A stretch of 64,000 nt of DNA from Hofstenia miamia (GCA_004352715.1 SCFE01000025.1:139997-203996); one strand, 5' to 3'. Shown: positions 48,439 through 59,827, counted from the stretch's first letter. Notes: generated from the sequence alone by a model not told the origin. Numbers and translations are program-made.

Positions 48439-49498
48439 TGTACCAGGATTATCACCATTGATTCACTGTTACCTTGTAACATTGACTGTGTTATTGCGGG
48501 TAAGGATTTACTTGTTGTTACTGCTTGTTTAGTTTCTTCTATCACATTACGTAATCATAAATAACTATTCACTTTTTAGGTGATGAAACAATGCGGTAAC
48601 CTCTTTATCAATCTCTCAGTGGGCATCTGCCCAAAGCGGATCTCCACATCCAATTCCACCATTCCATCCAATGCTTGAGTGCCACTTCTCAGCTCAATAA
48701 AGATAGCTTATGTGTACCCTACATTAGCTCAGTGCTAACTCAAGACATGACACAACTCGACTTAATCTCTATTGTGTGAAAGTGTTATATCTATTTGCAA
48801 CTGGAAACTGTCACTAGTTGTTCATTCAATATTATATGTAGCCATTTCTGAAATATATTGGCTTTATTAAATAAATATCAAACTACTTCCTAACCTACAT
48901 TTACAATTACTACATGTAAGGTCATTATTGGTTGATTATAGGTCATTAATTTGGATCTGAAAATATATTAATTATCTAATACATGTAGTTGGAAATGCTA
49001 GTTGGCTAGTTGAGAGAAAACCCCTATACCTAACTTAAGTGCACTTTCATGATCTGGCACAGAGACCCTTGAATCATTCCGTGTGATGGATCCAGACCAC
49101 TACTAAACACTGCTTGATTAGCTTGACATTGTATTAATAATCAAACCATTAATAAGATGAAATAATAAGAATTCTAAGTAAAATTCTTTATCAACTCTTA
49201 CAATAGTTTTAATTGTATTTATAGTAATTTGTAGAGAAGTACCTGTCGATTCAAATTTAAACATCTGCCGAGATGGCAGCTAAAAATAACATAAGCAACA
49301 ATTTGTCGAAAATGTTTTTATCAACAGATACAATTATCTCTTTTTTGACACATGTTATTTTTTTGGTTGCAACATACAAATCAAACTGAAATAATCACAC
49401 TTGATTTAATCACAATATTTTTTAATAACTTCTTTTCAATCTTAGTATCTTCTGCAACATTTGCAGCTTATTTCTGTTTTATTTTGGATGATGCTACA
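48439..49498 (-). repeat. 3' LTR of Gypsy copy A
   Basis: On the minus strand it starts TGTAGCATCATCC right after the polypurine tract and ends near CCTGGTACA (48439; this border is uncertain by about 15 bp). It aligns end to end with 58748-59827. It is a different LTR subfamily from copies C and D but keeps the start and the TATA position. Confidence 0.85.
49216..49224 (-). promoter_or_regulatory. Putative TATA box, 3' LTR of copy A
   Basis: CTATAAATA, about 275 bp from the LTR start. Confidence 0.45.
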
Positions 49499-49515
49499 TG
49501 CCCCCCTCAGCTTGT
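49499..49515 (-). other. Polypurine tract, copy A
   Basis: AAGCTGAGGGGGGCA precedes the 3' LTR directly, the normal position of the plus-strand primer. Confidence 0.7.
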
Positions 49516-49532
49516 GTTATTTTCAGCACAGC

Positions 49533-52500
49533 TCATTCTCCATGTACCAGAGTGTCTGCTTTTCGAATTATCATTTCTGCCTGTTGATCAGACCATGTTG
49601 TCTTTGCAAATTCCGCCTGTTTTGTCCTTTTTAGCACTGCTTCTCTTTCTGTCATTGTAATGTTCACATATCTTAGGAACCAGGTTTCTCTAATATCTTC
49701 TGCTATTGGTGTTAGCTCTCTTAACTCATTGATTTTCTGCGAGAAGATGTCGTAATATTTTTGATATAACTGAATGCCCTTGATGCTGATCATAAGAGTC
49801 ATCTGTGCGTTGGCTCTACTTGTGTGTGCTAAATCTTCCCTAATCTGGTTATCAGGGTAAAAGAACATGAAAACTTTTCTTAAACTTCGAGTGTTTGCCA
49901 CATCCTTGTAGAAAAAGCTAATGTTATTTCTGACCTCTTCCTCTGTGATTGTAGGGGCATTTTTATTTAGTCTCATCATCGTGACAATTTTGACCCTTTT
50001 GGTGATGTCGTAGTATTGGTATCTTTTCTCCCATATATCAGTCCAAACTATATCATTCACTCCTGAGAATAACATTATAGCTCTTGGATTTCTTTCTTCA
50101 ATTTCATTTCTCAGGTCTTGTAGTTGTACATTTATTGGTTTCCCATGTGTGTACAGTTGATCCGGTGTTATTGTGCCCTTGATGTAGACTCGTTCTTTGT
50201 TGTTCTGTTGTAACAATATCACTTTCGATTTTTTGTAATCTTCTCTGTCGACTATGGCTTTCACTTTCTTTTCAGTGTTCACGTACGATTTGTACTCGTG
50301 TAAGAATGTTTTCGCGACCTTGACGTCCTTTGGTATTCTCCAATGTGGTAGGACCATGGGCATTGTGATAGTCTCTGGTGGTGTGCAGATGAGGAGTTTT
50401 GTTTCAATCTCTCATTCTATGTGCCAGTATGTGCCTTCTGTGGTTGACGCTGTTGCTAAACCTATGGTGGCAGGGTAATTCATTTTTGCTTTGGGAATTG
50501 TATCCGAGAATGCCTGAGTTAGTCCCCTTCGACTTAGCTTTAATCACAGTTCTTCTGTCATTTCTACTCTTGAAGTAATGCACTCGACGTCTATATGGAG
50601 TTGGTTATATGGTCATAATAGTTCCTCCAGTTCTGTTCATGTAAAAGCTTCAGTAAACATAAGTTTCATCGTTGCTACGGTTTGTTGTTCTCTGATACAC
50701 TGGAAGTTTCTTTCTTTTATGTCTTTTGACTCTTTTGTTATTTTAATTTTGACCAAGAAACGCTCGTCATCTGTATCAATCCACTTGATGGTCTTGGCTG
50801 GACTGATTTCTCCCCACTTTTCTATGTTAATTCTGTTGATTGTTTGTTGTGTTTTGGGGGATAGCAATAATCTAGATGATGTCAATAGTTGTTCTTCTTC
50901 CAGCATTTCTGCTTGGCTCTTTGTGATCATTTCACACACCTCTACCAGTTCTGTAATACCTCCTCTCTTCATCATTTCAGCACTTCTGAGGATCTTAGTG
51001 AATGTGCATCACGGACTGTCTCTTTCATAGCGTCTCATTTCATAGTCTAATATATTCTGCACATTTTTCTGCGTTATTATATTTCAGATTTCTGCTGTGC
51101 TTGCCAGTTTTCTTTTTATGATCTTTTTCGTTGTGAGCCATGGCTGGTTTTGAAGCTACTTCATCTGTGTCTTGGATGTTGCTCCCCACATGTATTTCCT
51201 CATAGGCTCATCAAATATAGTGATTTCACTGGGGAATGTCCCCATCTTATTAGTGATGCTTATCGATGATATTTTTCCCAATGGATTTTCTTGCATGATT
51301 ATTCTGCTCAGTATTTTCTCCATTACTTGTACTGGTTTTTCTGTTCTGTTTGGTGATTCCAGTTTTCCAGTATGTCCCTTTAGCAACCAGTTCTTTGTCT
51401 GTGTATTGATCGGGGATATTGAGATTTCATATCTCTTTGCTTTTGTTAGCCTGTGCCAGGTTTGTCATGAGATCAGCAGTTTTAGTTCCACTTCTTCTGT
51501 CATAAAGATGGCTAATATCCATGCTGTAGTCCTGTAACATATCTCTGGTGCATTCTTCTCCTCAAATATCAGTTGTTTAAAGTCTTTCTTTGTGATTAAT
51601 TTGTAGGGTCGGTTTACTTCTGGTAATGCCATTTCAATTGATTTGTGGAACTTTCTAGATGGTGCGTCAATTCTTATCTTAGGCCAGCCTTCTTCTACTT
51701 TTTGTTGTAGTTTCATTGTTTTCCAAATCACTTGAATCTGTTGTAGATGTTCCTGATGTTGTGTGAGGCTGCACTTTATAAACAGTGTGTTCACTTTCTT
51801 GATGCCCTCCATGTCTGTTGTTAGCTCTATAGTTTTTGTTTGCCTTTACAAATTGATTGCTATGCATGGGTCTACCATGATTCGGTAGATTTGTGCCCAA
51901 TAGTCTATTTGTAGATCCAGGCATATCAGCTCTGGGATCATTGTGTTTTTATCTGATTTCTCCCATGGGAAGATATTTTCTCCCAGCTGACATGCAATTT
52001 CCAGGTGGTCAGGAATCTCTTCTTCCATTGTAATTGTTATTAGTACAATTCTGACATTTTGTACTCTTGCCATCCTGGTTGTGTCATCTACTTTCTTTTG
52101 TAATGCTTTTGTCTATTCTTTTTGTTTCAGGATGTGTATGATTGTGAGATTATCTGCATGCATGTTGATCTCTGGTATCTCCGCGATTTTATCTTTATAT
52201 GCCATTATTGCTTGGGCTGTATCTAGTGTGAATGCGTCATCAAAAACGACGTGCACCATACTGACCATGTATGGCCTTTCTAGAGTTTCATTCATTTCCT
52301 GTGGATAGCTGATAATTACGTTAACTTTTGGCCTATTGTTGGCATCAAGCACAATTGGTAAGAATTTTCCCTCAATCCTTGCAACTTTCTGTATGTGGGA
52401 CTTTGTTTCCAGTGATAATTTTGCGAATGCATTGTAGCACATCTTCGATGTTCCCATAAAATAGGGGTGTAATGTTTCCCCATCTATTTTTGACATCTGC

Positions 52501-53114
52501 TTTTCTCTCTCTTTCAATCTTACAGTTCTTTCTGAAGTTGTATCTGAGGAGGCGTGTAGCTGGGTCATCCTAAATGGTAATCTACTGGTGCTCGGTTCAC
52601 AGTCTGGAGGCTGTGAATCTGTGCTGATATTTTCTACTGCTTCGCCCTTGAATCAGCTCGCAGTTACTTGTATCGGCACTTGACCAGCTGTGGTTCCGGA
52701 TGAGATAACATCAGCCTTGAATCGCTTTCATATCTCCACAGTTCTTCCACAACTTACACTTTCCTCTGGATCTCCTCGTGTCTCACTGCCCTTGAATCAG
52801 CGTAGTGGACTGTGGGAAGGAAAGTTGTGCTGTGCACCAGTTTTCTGTGTGCCCTTGAATCAGCGGTGCAGATCCCTGGTGGGAAAGGCTTTTTTTCCGT
52901 TTGTCTCTCTGCCCTTGAATCGGCCTTGAGGACTACTAGGACGCCGTCTCACTCTATGTCATCTATTCATCAGCTCTTCGTTCTTGTCCCTTCTGCCTTT
53001 GATTTGACTTCTGGTTTGAGAACTTCTTCATATCCTCCTCATTCTGTTTGTTGTTGAGAGTCCCTCTGTCTGCTGGGCTCTGCGCACTCTCTTCTTCATC
53101 AGTGGGTGCATCAT
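49533..53114 (-). pseudogene. Accessory ORF after pol in Gypsy copy A, novel family
   Basis: One minus-strand frame runs about 1,194 codons from an ATG at 53114, overlapping the end of pol in the +1 frame, to a stop 35 bp before the LTR. It has no net frameshift and about nine stops between 52568 and 49533, six of them TGA. It starts with a very basic segment (MKKRVRR), then short FKG repeats, then KIDGETLHPYFMGT, FDDAFTLDTAQAIMAYKD, WPKIRIDAPS, KNWLLKGH, INIEKWGEISPAKTI, LPHWRIPKDVKV, LFSGVNDIVW and YYDITKRVK. There is no signal peptide, no membrane helix and no Cys pattern, so it is not an envelope-like glycoprotein. I do not recognise a fold. Conservation across four copies implies it was selected while the family was active. 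Confidence 0.8.
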
Positions 53115-54516
53115 TTCCTTCTAGTTTCCTAAATGCAGCTAGTAAATTTATATCCCATGTCTCAGCGTCATATATAGGTTTATTTCTCACTGCCCTCTGA
53201 GGTAGTATCCTTCTACTCAGTTCATCATCCATGGTTTCCAGTATGTATTCATCCTCGAATTCTTCTTTGTGTACACTATCTAAATCATACATATCGTATA
53301 CAACCTTGTTGCCATTAGTTTGGCATATTTCAAATTCAGCATTGTCATCTATTTTTGTTTCTTCAATGTCTGCTGTTGCTCTCTTCAGATTTTGAAAATG
53401 TAAATGTCTATTGTTGTCTAACATGTATTCGTTGTTCAGAAGTGTTTGTGTTATCATGTGTGGGCTGGACCATACTGTTTTCAACTTCTGGACTTGGTTT
53501 GTGTCGACAAGGTTAATTGGTGTGAACGCATATACCCTATCACCTACCTTATGTGCATGACCACAGATTTTTTTACTATAGTTGCATTGTTGTCTCACTG
53601 CTGACTTCTTAATGTTGTGACACATCATTTTGTGAATTCCCGTGATCTGATTCCTTAGTTGTTGTATGTATGCATTGTCCAACTTACCACTGTAATTGGT
53701 ATACTGCATTGATAATGGGGTTGCCACCTCTCTCCCAAACATGGCTTTGAGTGGTGATTCCCCAGTTGTTGCATGTAGGGAGGTATTGTAGTAGTATTCG
53801 ATCATTTCTATAACCTCTCTCCATTTGTTTCCTCCTATTCATATTGTCGCCACTCTAATCAGCTTAATCAATGTTCAGTTAAGTCCCTCCACTGCTCCAT
53901 TCACCTGAGGGTGATAGGCGGTTTTCCTTTCACTTGCGATTTCCAATAATTTTGCCATTTTTTGAAATAGTCCACTTTTGAACTGTGGCCCTTTGTCTGT
54001 TATAATCGTCTCCATTGGTCCCAGTCTCAATATCCATTCTTTTAGAACTAGCTCAGCTGTGGTTTCTGCTGTGGTGTTCTGCATTGGGACCATCCTTGCG
54101 TATTTGGTGAAGTTATCCACCATAACTAGTGGGTACTGATAACCTTCAGTGTCTTTTGATAGCATCTCGAGATCTATGTGAACTATTTCATTGGGTTGTG
54201 TTGAAATGATTTTCTCTAGTGGCACTTGTTGTGTTGGAAAATGCTGTTTATTGTTTAGGAGGCATGTCATGCATTTGTTAATGATGTCTTCCACGACTTT
54301 CCTGACAGCTGTTGTTATGAAATGTGCGTTAAATGTTTTCTCTGTCTGTGTTATTCCGAAATGGCCCTTCTTGTGGATCTTACATATTAGTTCCCTCTTG
54401 AAGTAATCTGGTATCGTGATTCAGTTATTTCCGTCTTTGACATATAGCAGTCCATTCTTTTTGATCTTCCACTTGTAATGTTCATAATATCCCACCGTTA
54501 TTTTAGATAGTTTTGT
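52963..54516 (-). pseudogene. Gypsy integrase and pol C-terminal domain, copy A
   Basis: Integrase zinc-binding region with KIHKKGHFGITQ and INKCMTCLLNNKQ (HHCC); catalytic core with EIVHIDLEML (Asp), IITDKGPQF (Asp) and HPQVNGAVEGLN (Glu), so the DDE triad is intact. A GPY/F-like module follows (KLKTVWSSPHMI...YMLDNNRHLHFQNLKRA). The acidic C-terminus ends at 52963. The pol frame is the same as RT. In-frame TGA codons occur where copies C or D have Arg (N-TGA-T against NRT near 53877; N-TGA-I against NRI near 54420). GHFGITQ and the triad suggest an enzyme that was active until recently. Confidence 0.85.
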
Positions 54517-56100
54517 TCACGGCTCTTTGATTTTCTTCATAATTTTGCTTAGGACTATGTCATCTTTTTGTTTGTCCACTATCTCTTGTTCTGTTATTTC
54601 CTCTCTTATGAGTATTGGTAGCACTGCTTGACCCTTTTTTTCAACATTTATCTCTGGTAGCCCCTCATATTCAGTGTGTGGCAGGAACTGAAATTGTTTC
54701 TTTTCTCCTTCTATTTTTGTTGCATCTCTTTGGTACACTGGGAATGATGTCCAGAAGTCTGCGTTGTTATGTAATGTGCCTTTTCTGTGTTTGATCGTAA
54801 ATGTGAATTCATTTAGATACTCGATCCACCAAGACACTATTCTGGATTTGTCTCCCAAAAATTTTTTCAACCAGGCCAGACCACTGTTGTCTGTTTGTAC
54901 TCTGAACTCCCTTCCTATGAGGAAGTGTTGAAACTTTTTAATGCTTTCAATCAGCACAAGCATTTCGAATTTAGTGGAGCCGTAGCTCTCTTCACTGGCC
55001 TGTAGCTTGTGACTGAAAAACTGGATGGGCACTTCCTTTCTGTTTCTCATTTGGCCCAATGTTGCTCCAATTGCCACCTTGCTTGCATCGCAATCTAGTA
55101 TAAATTGTTCGTTGTAGTCAGGTGTATTGAGGGAGGGTAGTTTTGCGAGCTCTTCCTTGATGTTATCGAGTTCCTCCTGTTCTTCCCATGTCCATACAAA
55201 TGGAACTGCCTTCCTCATTAATCGAGTCATCTTTGCCATTTTTCCAGCTATGTTCTGGATGAAGGTTCCATAATAATTGAAAAATCCCATGATTCTCTGG
55301 ATATCCTTTTTGTTGTTTGGCTTCTCTATTTTTCAGATCACTTCTCAGGCATTATCCTTCATGCAGATCCTTCCTTTTTCTATTCTTCTTCTGAGGAACA
55401 CTATCTTCTCCTTGAGGATGTCGCATTTATTTCCATTGATCCGGAGTCCTGCGTTCTCTAGGATTGTTAGTGTTCTTTCCAATTTTTCCAGGTGTTCTTG
55501 GACTGTATCACTTGTGACTATGATGTCATCTATATAGGCGTTGACTCCTTCCTCCATTCGATGTGTCTTGTTCTTAAGTACCTTTGTTATATATCTCTGG
55601 AACGTTGCCAGCTTGTTGCAGAGTCCGAACGCCATATAAATCCATTTGTACAGTCCGTATGGGGTTATGAATGCTGTCTTCTCTATGTCTTCCTCCTCCA
55701 TTTTCACTTGCCAATAGGCTTTGCATAGATCTAGTGTCATAAAATATTTATGTTTGCTGGCTTCATAGAGCATGTCCTCTATTTGCGGTAAGGGGTATGA
55801 ATCTTTCTTTGTCACTTCATTGAGTTTGCAGAAGTCAATGCATAGTTGGTACTTGTTTCCCTGCTTCACGAACATGGTTGGTGCTGCATACGGGCTTTTG
55901 CTTGGTCGGATGATCTTATTGCTGATTAGTTCTTCTAGTATCCGGTTGTATTCTTCCTTTAGCTGCTCAGGTACTCTTCTGACTGGCAGTTTATCAGTTT
56001 GTCTGTTGTCGTCACGATTTTGTGTTTTTCGCCTACTGCCTGACCAACACTTATCTCTCAGTAGTTGAATATACGTTTATGCTTTTCCAGAAGTGTTCTT
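54517..56100 (-). pseudogene. Gypsy reverse transcriptase and RNase H, copy A
   Basis: RT motifs in order: MFVKQGNKYQLCIDFCKLN; FMTLDLCKAYWQVKM (catalytic Asp); AFITPYGLYKW; FGLCNKLATFQR; NAYIDDIIVTSD (active-site Asp pair intact). Then IQRIMGFFNYYGTFI, and RNase H with FILDCDASKVAIGATLGQ, FSHKLQASEESYGSTKFEML and VQTDNSGLAWL. The frame is shared with protease and integrase. Stops are few: two TGA near 55331 and 55340 face Arg codons in copy C, and a TGA near 54517 begins the next linker. This is the best-preserved polymerase in the window. Confidence 0.9.
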
Positions 56101-56180
56101 AATTGCATGATGTCTCGTTCTTCTAGATGTTGATAATCTTCATCATTTATCACGGGTATCCTGTGTGTATCTTCTTCTTC

Positions 56181-56278
56181 TGCTTTCATCCCAACACCCT
56201 TGACTGGGCTTTTGGGAGTACTCGCGACTTTGATGCTTTCATCCAAACGCCCTCGAGTTGGCTTTTGGGAGTACTCCA
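56181..56278. repeat. Direct repeat (53-bp period) in the protease-RT linker, copy A
   Basis: TGCTTTCATCC...TTTTGGGAGTACTC occurs at 56181 and 56234. In the minus strand each unit encodes a peptide of the type STPKSPVKG / YSQKPTRGR followed by a DES/MKAE segment. A third partial unit may lie beyond 56278. Confidence 0.7.
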
Positions 56279-56499
56279 TTGAGTCAGCCATGTGGAGTAC
56301 TATCTGCTTTCCTTTGCAAGTCCTTCAGTCGACCATGCAAATTACTTGCTCTATCGTTGTCTTCCATTGCCTTCCAAATGAGTTTGATGTTGGTTCTAAT
56401 ATATTTTCCATATATTCTTGTTTGAGATTTTTTCAGGTTCACATTCCGGTTCATAGCTTTGAGAATTGGTATCCTTACTTTTCCATGTTTTATCATGCA

Positions 56500-57000
56500 G
56501 ACACTAGAGGGCATCAAAGCCTTTATAGAGCATCATATCCTCTGTGATGTTTCTTCCTTTATTGTCATATAGCATTTTCCACTGATGCGGCTGTAGATGA
56601 ATGTCTTCTTGCAGTTGAAATGTGATTGTTCTCTGTTTTTCCTGTCCTCTTCTTTTACCTTTATTGTCTTATTCACGTAGTTAATGACACAACCGTTTTT
56701 TGTCAGAAAATCGTTTCCCAATATGACTTCATATGGTAATGCATTATTGTGTGTGTCCACCACCACCAAAGGTTGTTTGAACGTCATGTTCTCAATTCTC
56801 ATTTGTGCAACGTCTATCATTCCCTTCGTGTCAATATAATCCCCTGACGCATTAATTAATCTTTTGTTACAATTCTTCATGTCTTCTCATTGAAATCCCA
56901 ATTTCGTAGCGCATTCATCAGTGATTATAGATGTTGCTGCTCTGGTATCGATTGTCGCTTTTGTCATCACTCCATTAATGGCTATTGTTATTGTATTCAT
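56500..57000 (-). pseudogene. Gypsy aspartic protease, copy A
   Basis: The active-site region reads TIDTRAATSIITDECATKLGF, split here by the mutated triad: DTR where DTG is expected. A TGA follows in GFQ-TGA-EDM, at the same place as in copy C. Then come NKRLINASGDYIDTKG, LVVVDTHNNALPYEVILGND and FLTKNGCVINY (56533-56880). The frame continues into RT through the repeat linker. Confidence 0.85.
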
Positions 57001-57059
57001 CATGTCGAGGTTTGTTAGGATCATTATCACTGCACAGTTGTTATGAGTCGGCGCTCTAC

Positions 57060-58531
57060 TTAGTTTTCCGACTCCTCATTGGTTGGCGTTGCTTCATCCA
57101 TTTCATCTTCCGTTTGTAGTACATCTTCTTCATCATAGTATGCTTCTTCATCACCAATGACGTTTATCTGCTTTGGGCAGTCTGGTTTTTTATGTCCTTT
57201 CTGTCCGCAGCCATAGCATTTAACGTCCTTTTCTTTTAATTTCCTCATTTTCCATCCTTTCCTTTGACTTTTATTACTTTCTCTTGTTTTGCTTCAGAGT
57301 AATTTTTGTTGGGAGTACGCGACTTGAAATTACTTTTCCATGTTGGTGTGTCTCTGTACCATGCGGATTTCTTGTATATCCAAGCATTGTTCTTGATTGT
57401 GGCTTGTATATCGACAGCCTTCCTTATCATTCTTTCCAATTTNNNNNNNNNNNNNNNNNNNNNTTTCCCCTAGAGCTAAGCATCAGGAGCCGCTCGACTT
57501 GTTGCATGTAGTTTCAGATGTTGTCCATTTTCCTCATTTTTGTTGTGTTCAAGATAATTCGGTACTGGTTCTTGAAACTTTCATTTTTGTAATAGTTAAT
57601 GAAGTCTCCTATTAGTAGTTGATAGTCCCTTTTTGTCTCTGCATCCAATAACAAATAGTGTTGAGATGCTGCTCCGGTTAGGTATAGCGGGAGTCTCGCC
57701 ACTGCTGCTTGTTGGCTTACTTTCCTTTCCACCATTGTCAATTCAAACATTTGCAGCCACTCAGCGAATGTGGGATTATAACCATTTACTTTCCCATTGA
57801 ATTTGGGTAGTGTCGCTTTGCATGGAATTGCTGTTTTCTTAATTTCGTTTATTATTTTTTGTTTTTCATCGTCAGAGTCTTCGTCTGATTCTTTGAATGC
57901 TACTTCCTTTTGGCTCAGCCTATGTGGTTCCTGTAGTTTGCTGTCTTTTTAGCTTGGAATTTGATTTCGTGGGATCACATGTTGTTTCTACTCTCTTCTT
58001 CTGTTAAGCATAGCAGTCTCAATTTATGTTTGAGTTGTTCTAGCTCTCCTGCTTGTAGGTCGTTGTCTTCAATTAACTGTCTGTTTTTCTTTCTAGTTCC
58101 TGGTTTCTTTCTTGCCATCACTGGTTTTCTTCTAGAAACCTTTTGTTGGACTCCAACAATTGGTGAGCCAAGATTTTAATTTCATTTTGAAATAACTGAT
58201 TTTGTTCTTCTAATCGCATTTCCATATTTACCCTGATTTTGCTTAATATCAATTCATTTTGGCATTCCATTTCTTTGACCTTCTCAGTCAATTGTTCTAC
58301 TTGCTGCCTTAAATTTTCCTCATTCTCTTGACTCTTTCTTAACAACACCATTATATCTAGTAGGTTTGTATCTGTGGGGTTTGTCTCTGGGGGTGAACTA
58401 AAGGATTGTAGTTCTGTATCTGTGGCATCTGTTGCTGAGTTTTCACTGAAGTATGGTGATGATTGAATGGTCCTGGGGGTTACTGCTTTCATTACAGTTT
58501 TCTTTGCACTTCCTTTTCTTGTTTTTGTCAT
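57060..58531 (-). pseudogene. Gypsy gag, copy A
   Basis: The N-terminal frame (58118-58531) begins MTKTRKGSAKKTVMKAV and has a long heptad-like coiled coil (ENEENLRQQVEQLTEKVKEM). A capsid-like part (57514-57750) has the Retrotrans_gag-type block RLPLYLTGAASQHYLLL...FINYYKNESFKNQYRI. After a 21-N gap (57443-57463), the basic linker and one CCHC zinc knuckle follow: CYGCGQKGHKKPDC, complete (about 57175-57222). An acidic C-terminus ends at 57060. Frames change several times, so the gene is broken. Gag and pol lie in different frames. Confidence 0.85.
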
Positions 58532-58669
58532 TTTTCTTCTGGTTCATAGTGGCTTTCTCATTTCCAGGTTGCAATTCCTGGATCTCTGTGAAGTGCATTT
58601 GTTTGGTTCAGGGTATCTCTCTGCCTCTCATTAGTAGTTGGTTTGTGTAAACAGTTCATTGCTTTCATA

Positions 58670-58690
58670 NNNNNNNNNNNNNNNNNNNNN
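58670..58690. other. Assembly gap (21 Ns) in the leader of copy A
   Basis: It lies in the untranslated leader between the 5' LTR and gag. Another 21-N gap is inside gag at 57443-57463. Confidence 0.95.
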
Positions 58691-58747
58691 TGTCGTTTTG
58701 TGGGTGGTTTAATTGAATGTTTCTTCTGTTAGTTTGCTGTTCTTGGC

Positions 58748-59827
58748 TGTCTACCAGGCTTTATCACTGTTGATTCACTGTTACCTTGTAAGATTGACTG
58801 TGTCATTGCGGGTAAGAATTTACTTATTGTTACCACTTGATTAGTTTTCTTCTATTATGTTATGTAATCTAAATTAACTATTCACTTTCAACGTGACGAA
58901 GCCATGCAGTAACCTCTGCAATGATCTTCTAGTGGGCATCTGCCTGAAGTGGATCTCCACATCCAATTTCACCATTCCATCCGATGCTTGAGTTCCACTT
59001 CTCAGCTCAATCAAGATAGCTTATGTGTACCCTACATTAGCTCAGTGCTTACTCAAGACACAACACAACTCAACTTAATCTCCATTGTGTGAAAGTGTTA
59101 TATCTATTTGCAACCAGACACTGTCACTAGTTGTTCATTCAATATTATATGTAGCCATTACCAAAATATATTGGCTTAGTTAATAAACTCTAATTGAATA
59201 ACTTCCGAACCTACATTTACAATTACTACATGTAAGGTCACTATATCAGTCAATTATTTAATCGATAAGGTTTGGTTATCCAACCATTTGTTGAGAGTTA
59301 GTTATTTGATACATGTAGAAGAGAATTGCTAACTAATCAAGAGAAAACCCCTACACCTAACTTAAGTGCACTTTCATGGTCTGGCACAGAGACCCTTGAA
59401 TCATTCCCTGTGATGTATCCAGACCACTACTAAACACCGCTCAATTAGCTCAACATTGTATTAAATAATCAAACCGTTAATAAGATGAAAAATAAGAATT
59501 CTAAGTAAAATTCTTTATCAAATGCTTACAGTAAGTTTCAATGTATTTATAGTATTTCAAAAGAAGTACCTGTCAATTTAAATTTCAAACTTCTGCCAAG
59601 ATGGCGGTGATAAAATAACATAAGCATCGTTTTGTCAAAAGTATTTCTATTGACAGATACAATTATCTTTTTATTGACACATATTTTATTCTTGGTTGCA
59701 TTTTACAAATTAATCTGAAATCATAGCAACTAATTGATTGCAATATTTTTTAATTAACTTTCTTTTGATCTTAGTATCTTCTGCAACGTTTGCAGCTTTT
59801 TTCTGATTAATGTTGGATGATGCTACA
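58748..59827 (-). repeat. LTR shared by copies A (5') and B (3')
   Basis: The 1,080-bp LTR starts TGTAGCATC at 59827 and ends near CTGGTAGACA at 58748. On its upstream side it directly adjoins the polypurine tract and accessory ORF of copy B. On its downstream side it leads into the leader and gag of copy A. It aligns with 48439-49498. A single LTR thus serves both elements. Confidence 0.85.
59544..59552 (-). promoter_or_regulatory. Putative TATA box, shared LTR
   Basis: CTATAAATA, about 275 bp from the LTR start, as in the other LTRs. Confidence 0.45.

Noticed and set aside
52620-52930. CRISPR-like or satellite array from the recurring CCCTTGAATCAGC word
   Set aside because: Spacing is irregular, the word is short, and it is in frame within the accessory ORF; it is a peptide repeat.
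49533-53114. Accessory ORF as a retroviral-type envelope gene
   Set aside because: No signal peptide, no transmembrane helix, no furin-like site and no paired cysteines can be seen; only the position after pol would fit.
50540-55345. Alternative genetic code with TGA as a sense codon
   Set aside because: The LINE, Penelope and host exons read normally, sister copies have CGA or AGA at many of the sites, and TAA/TAG stops also occur. CpG decay explains the pattern better.
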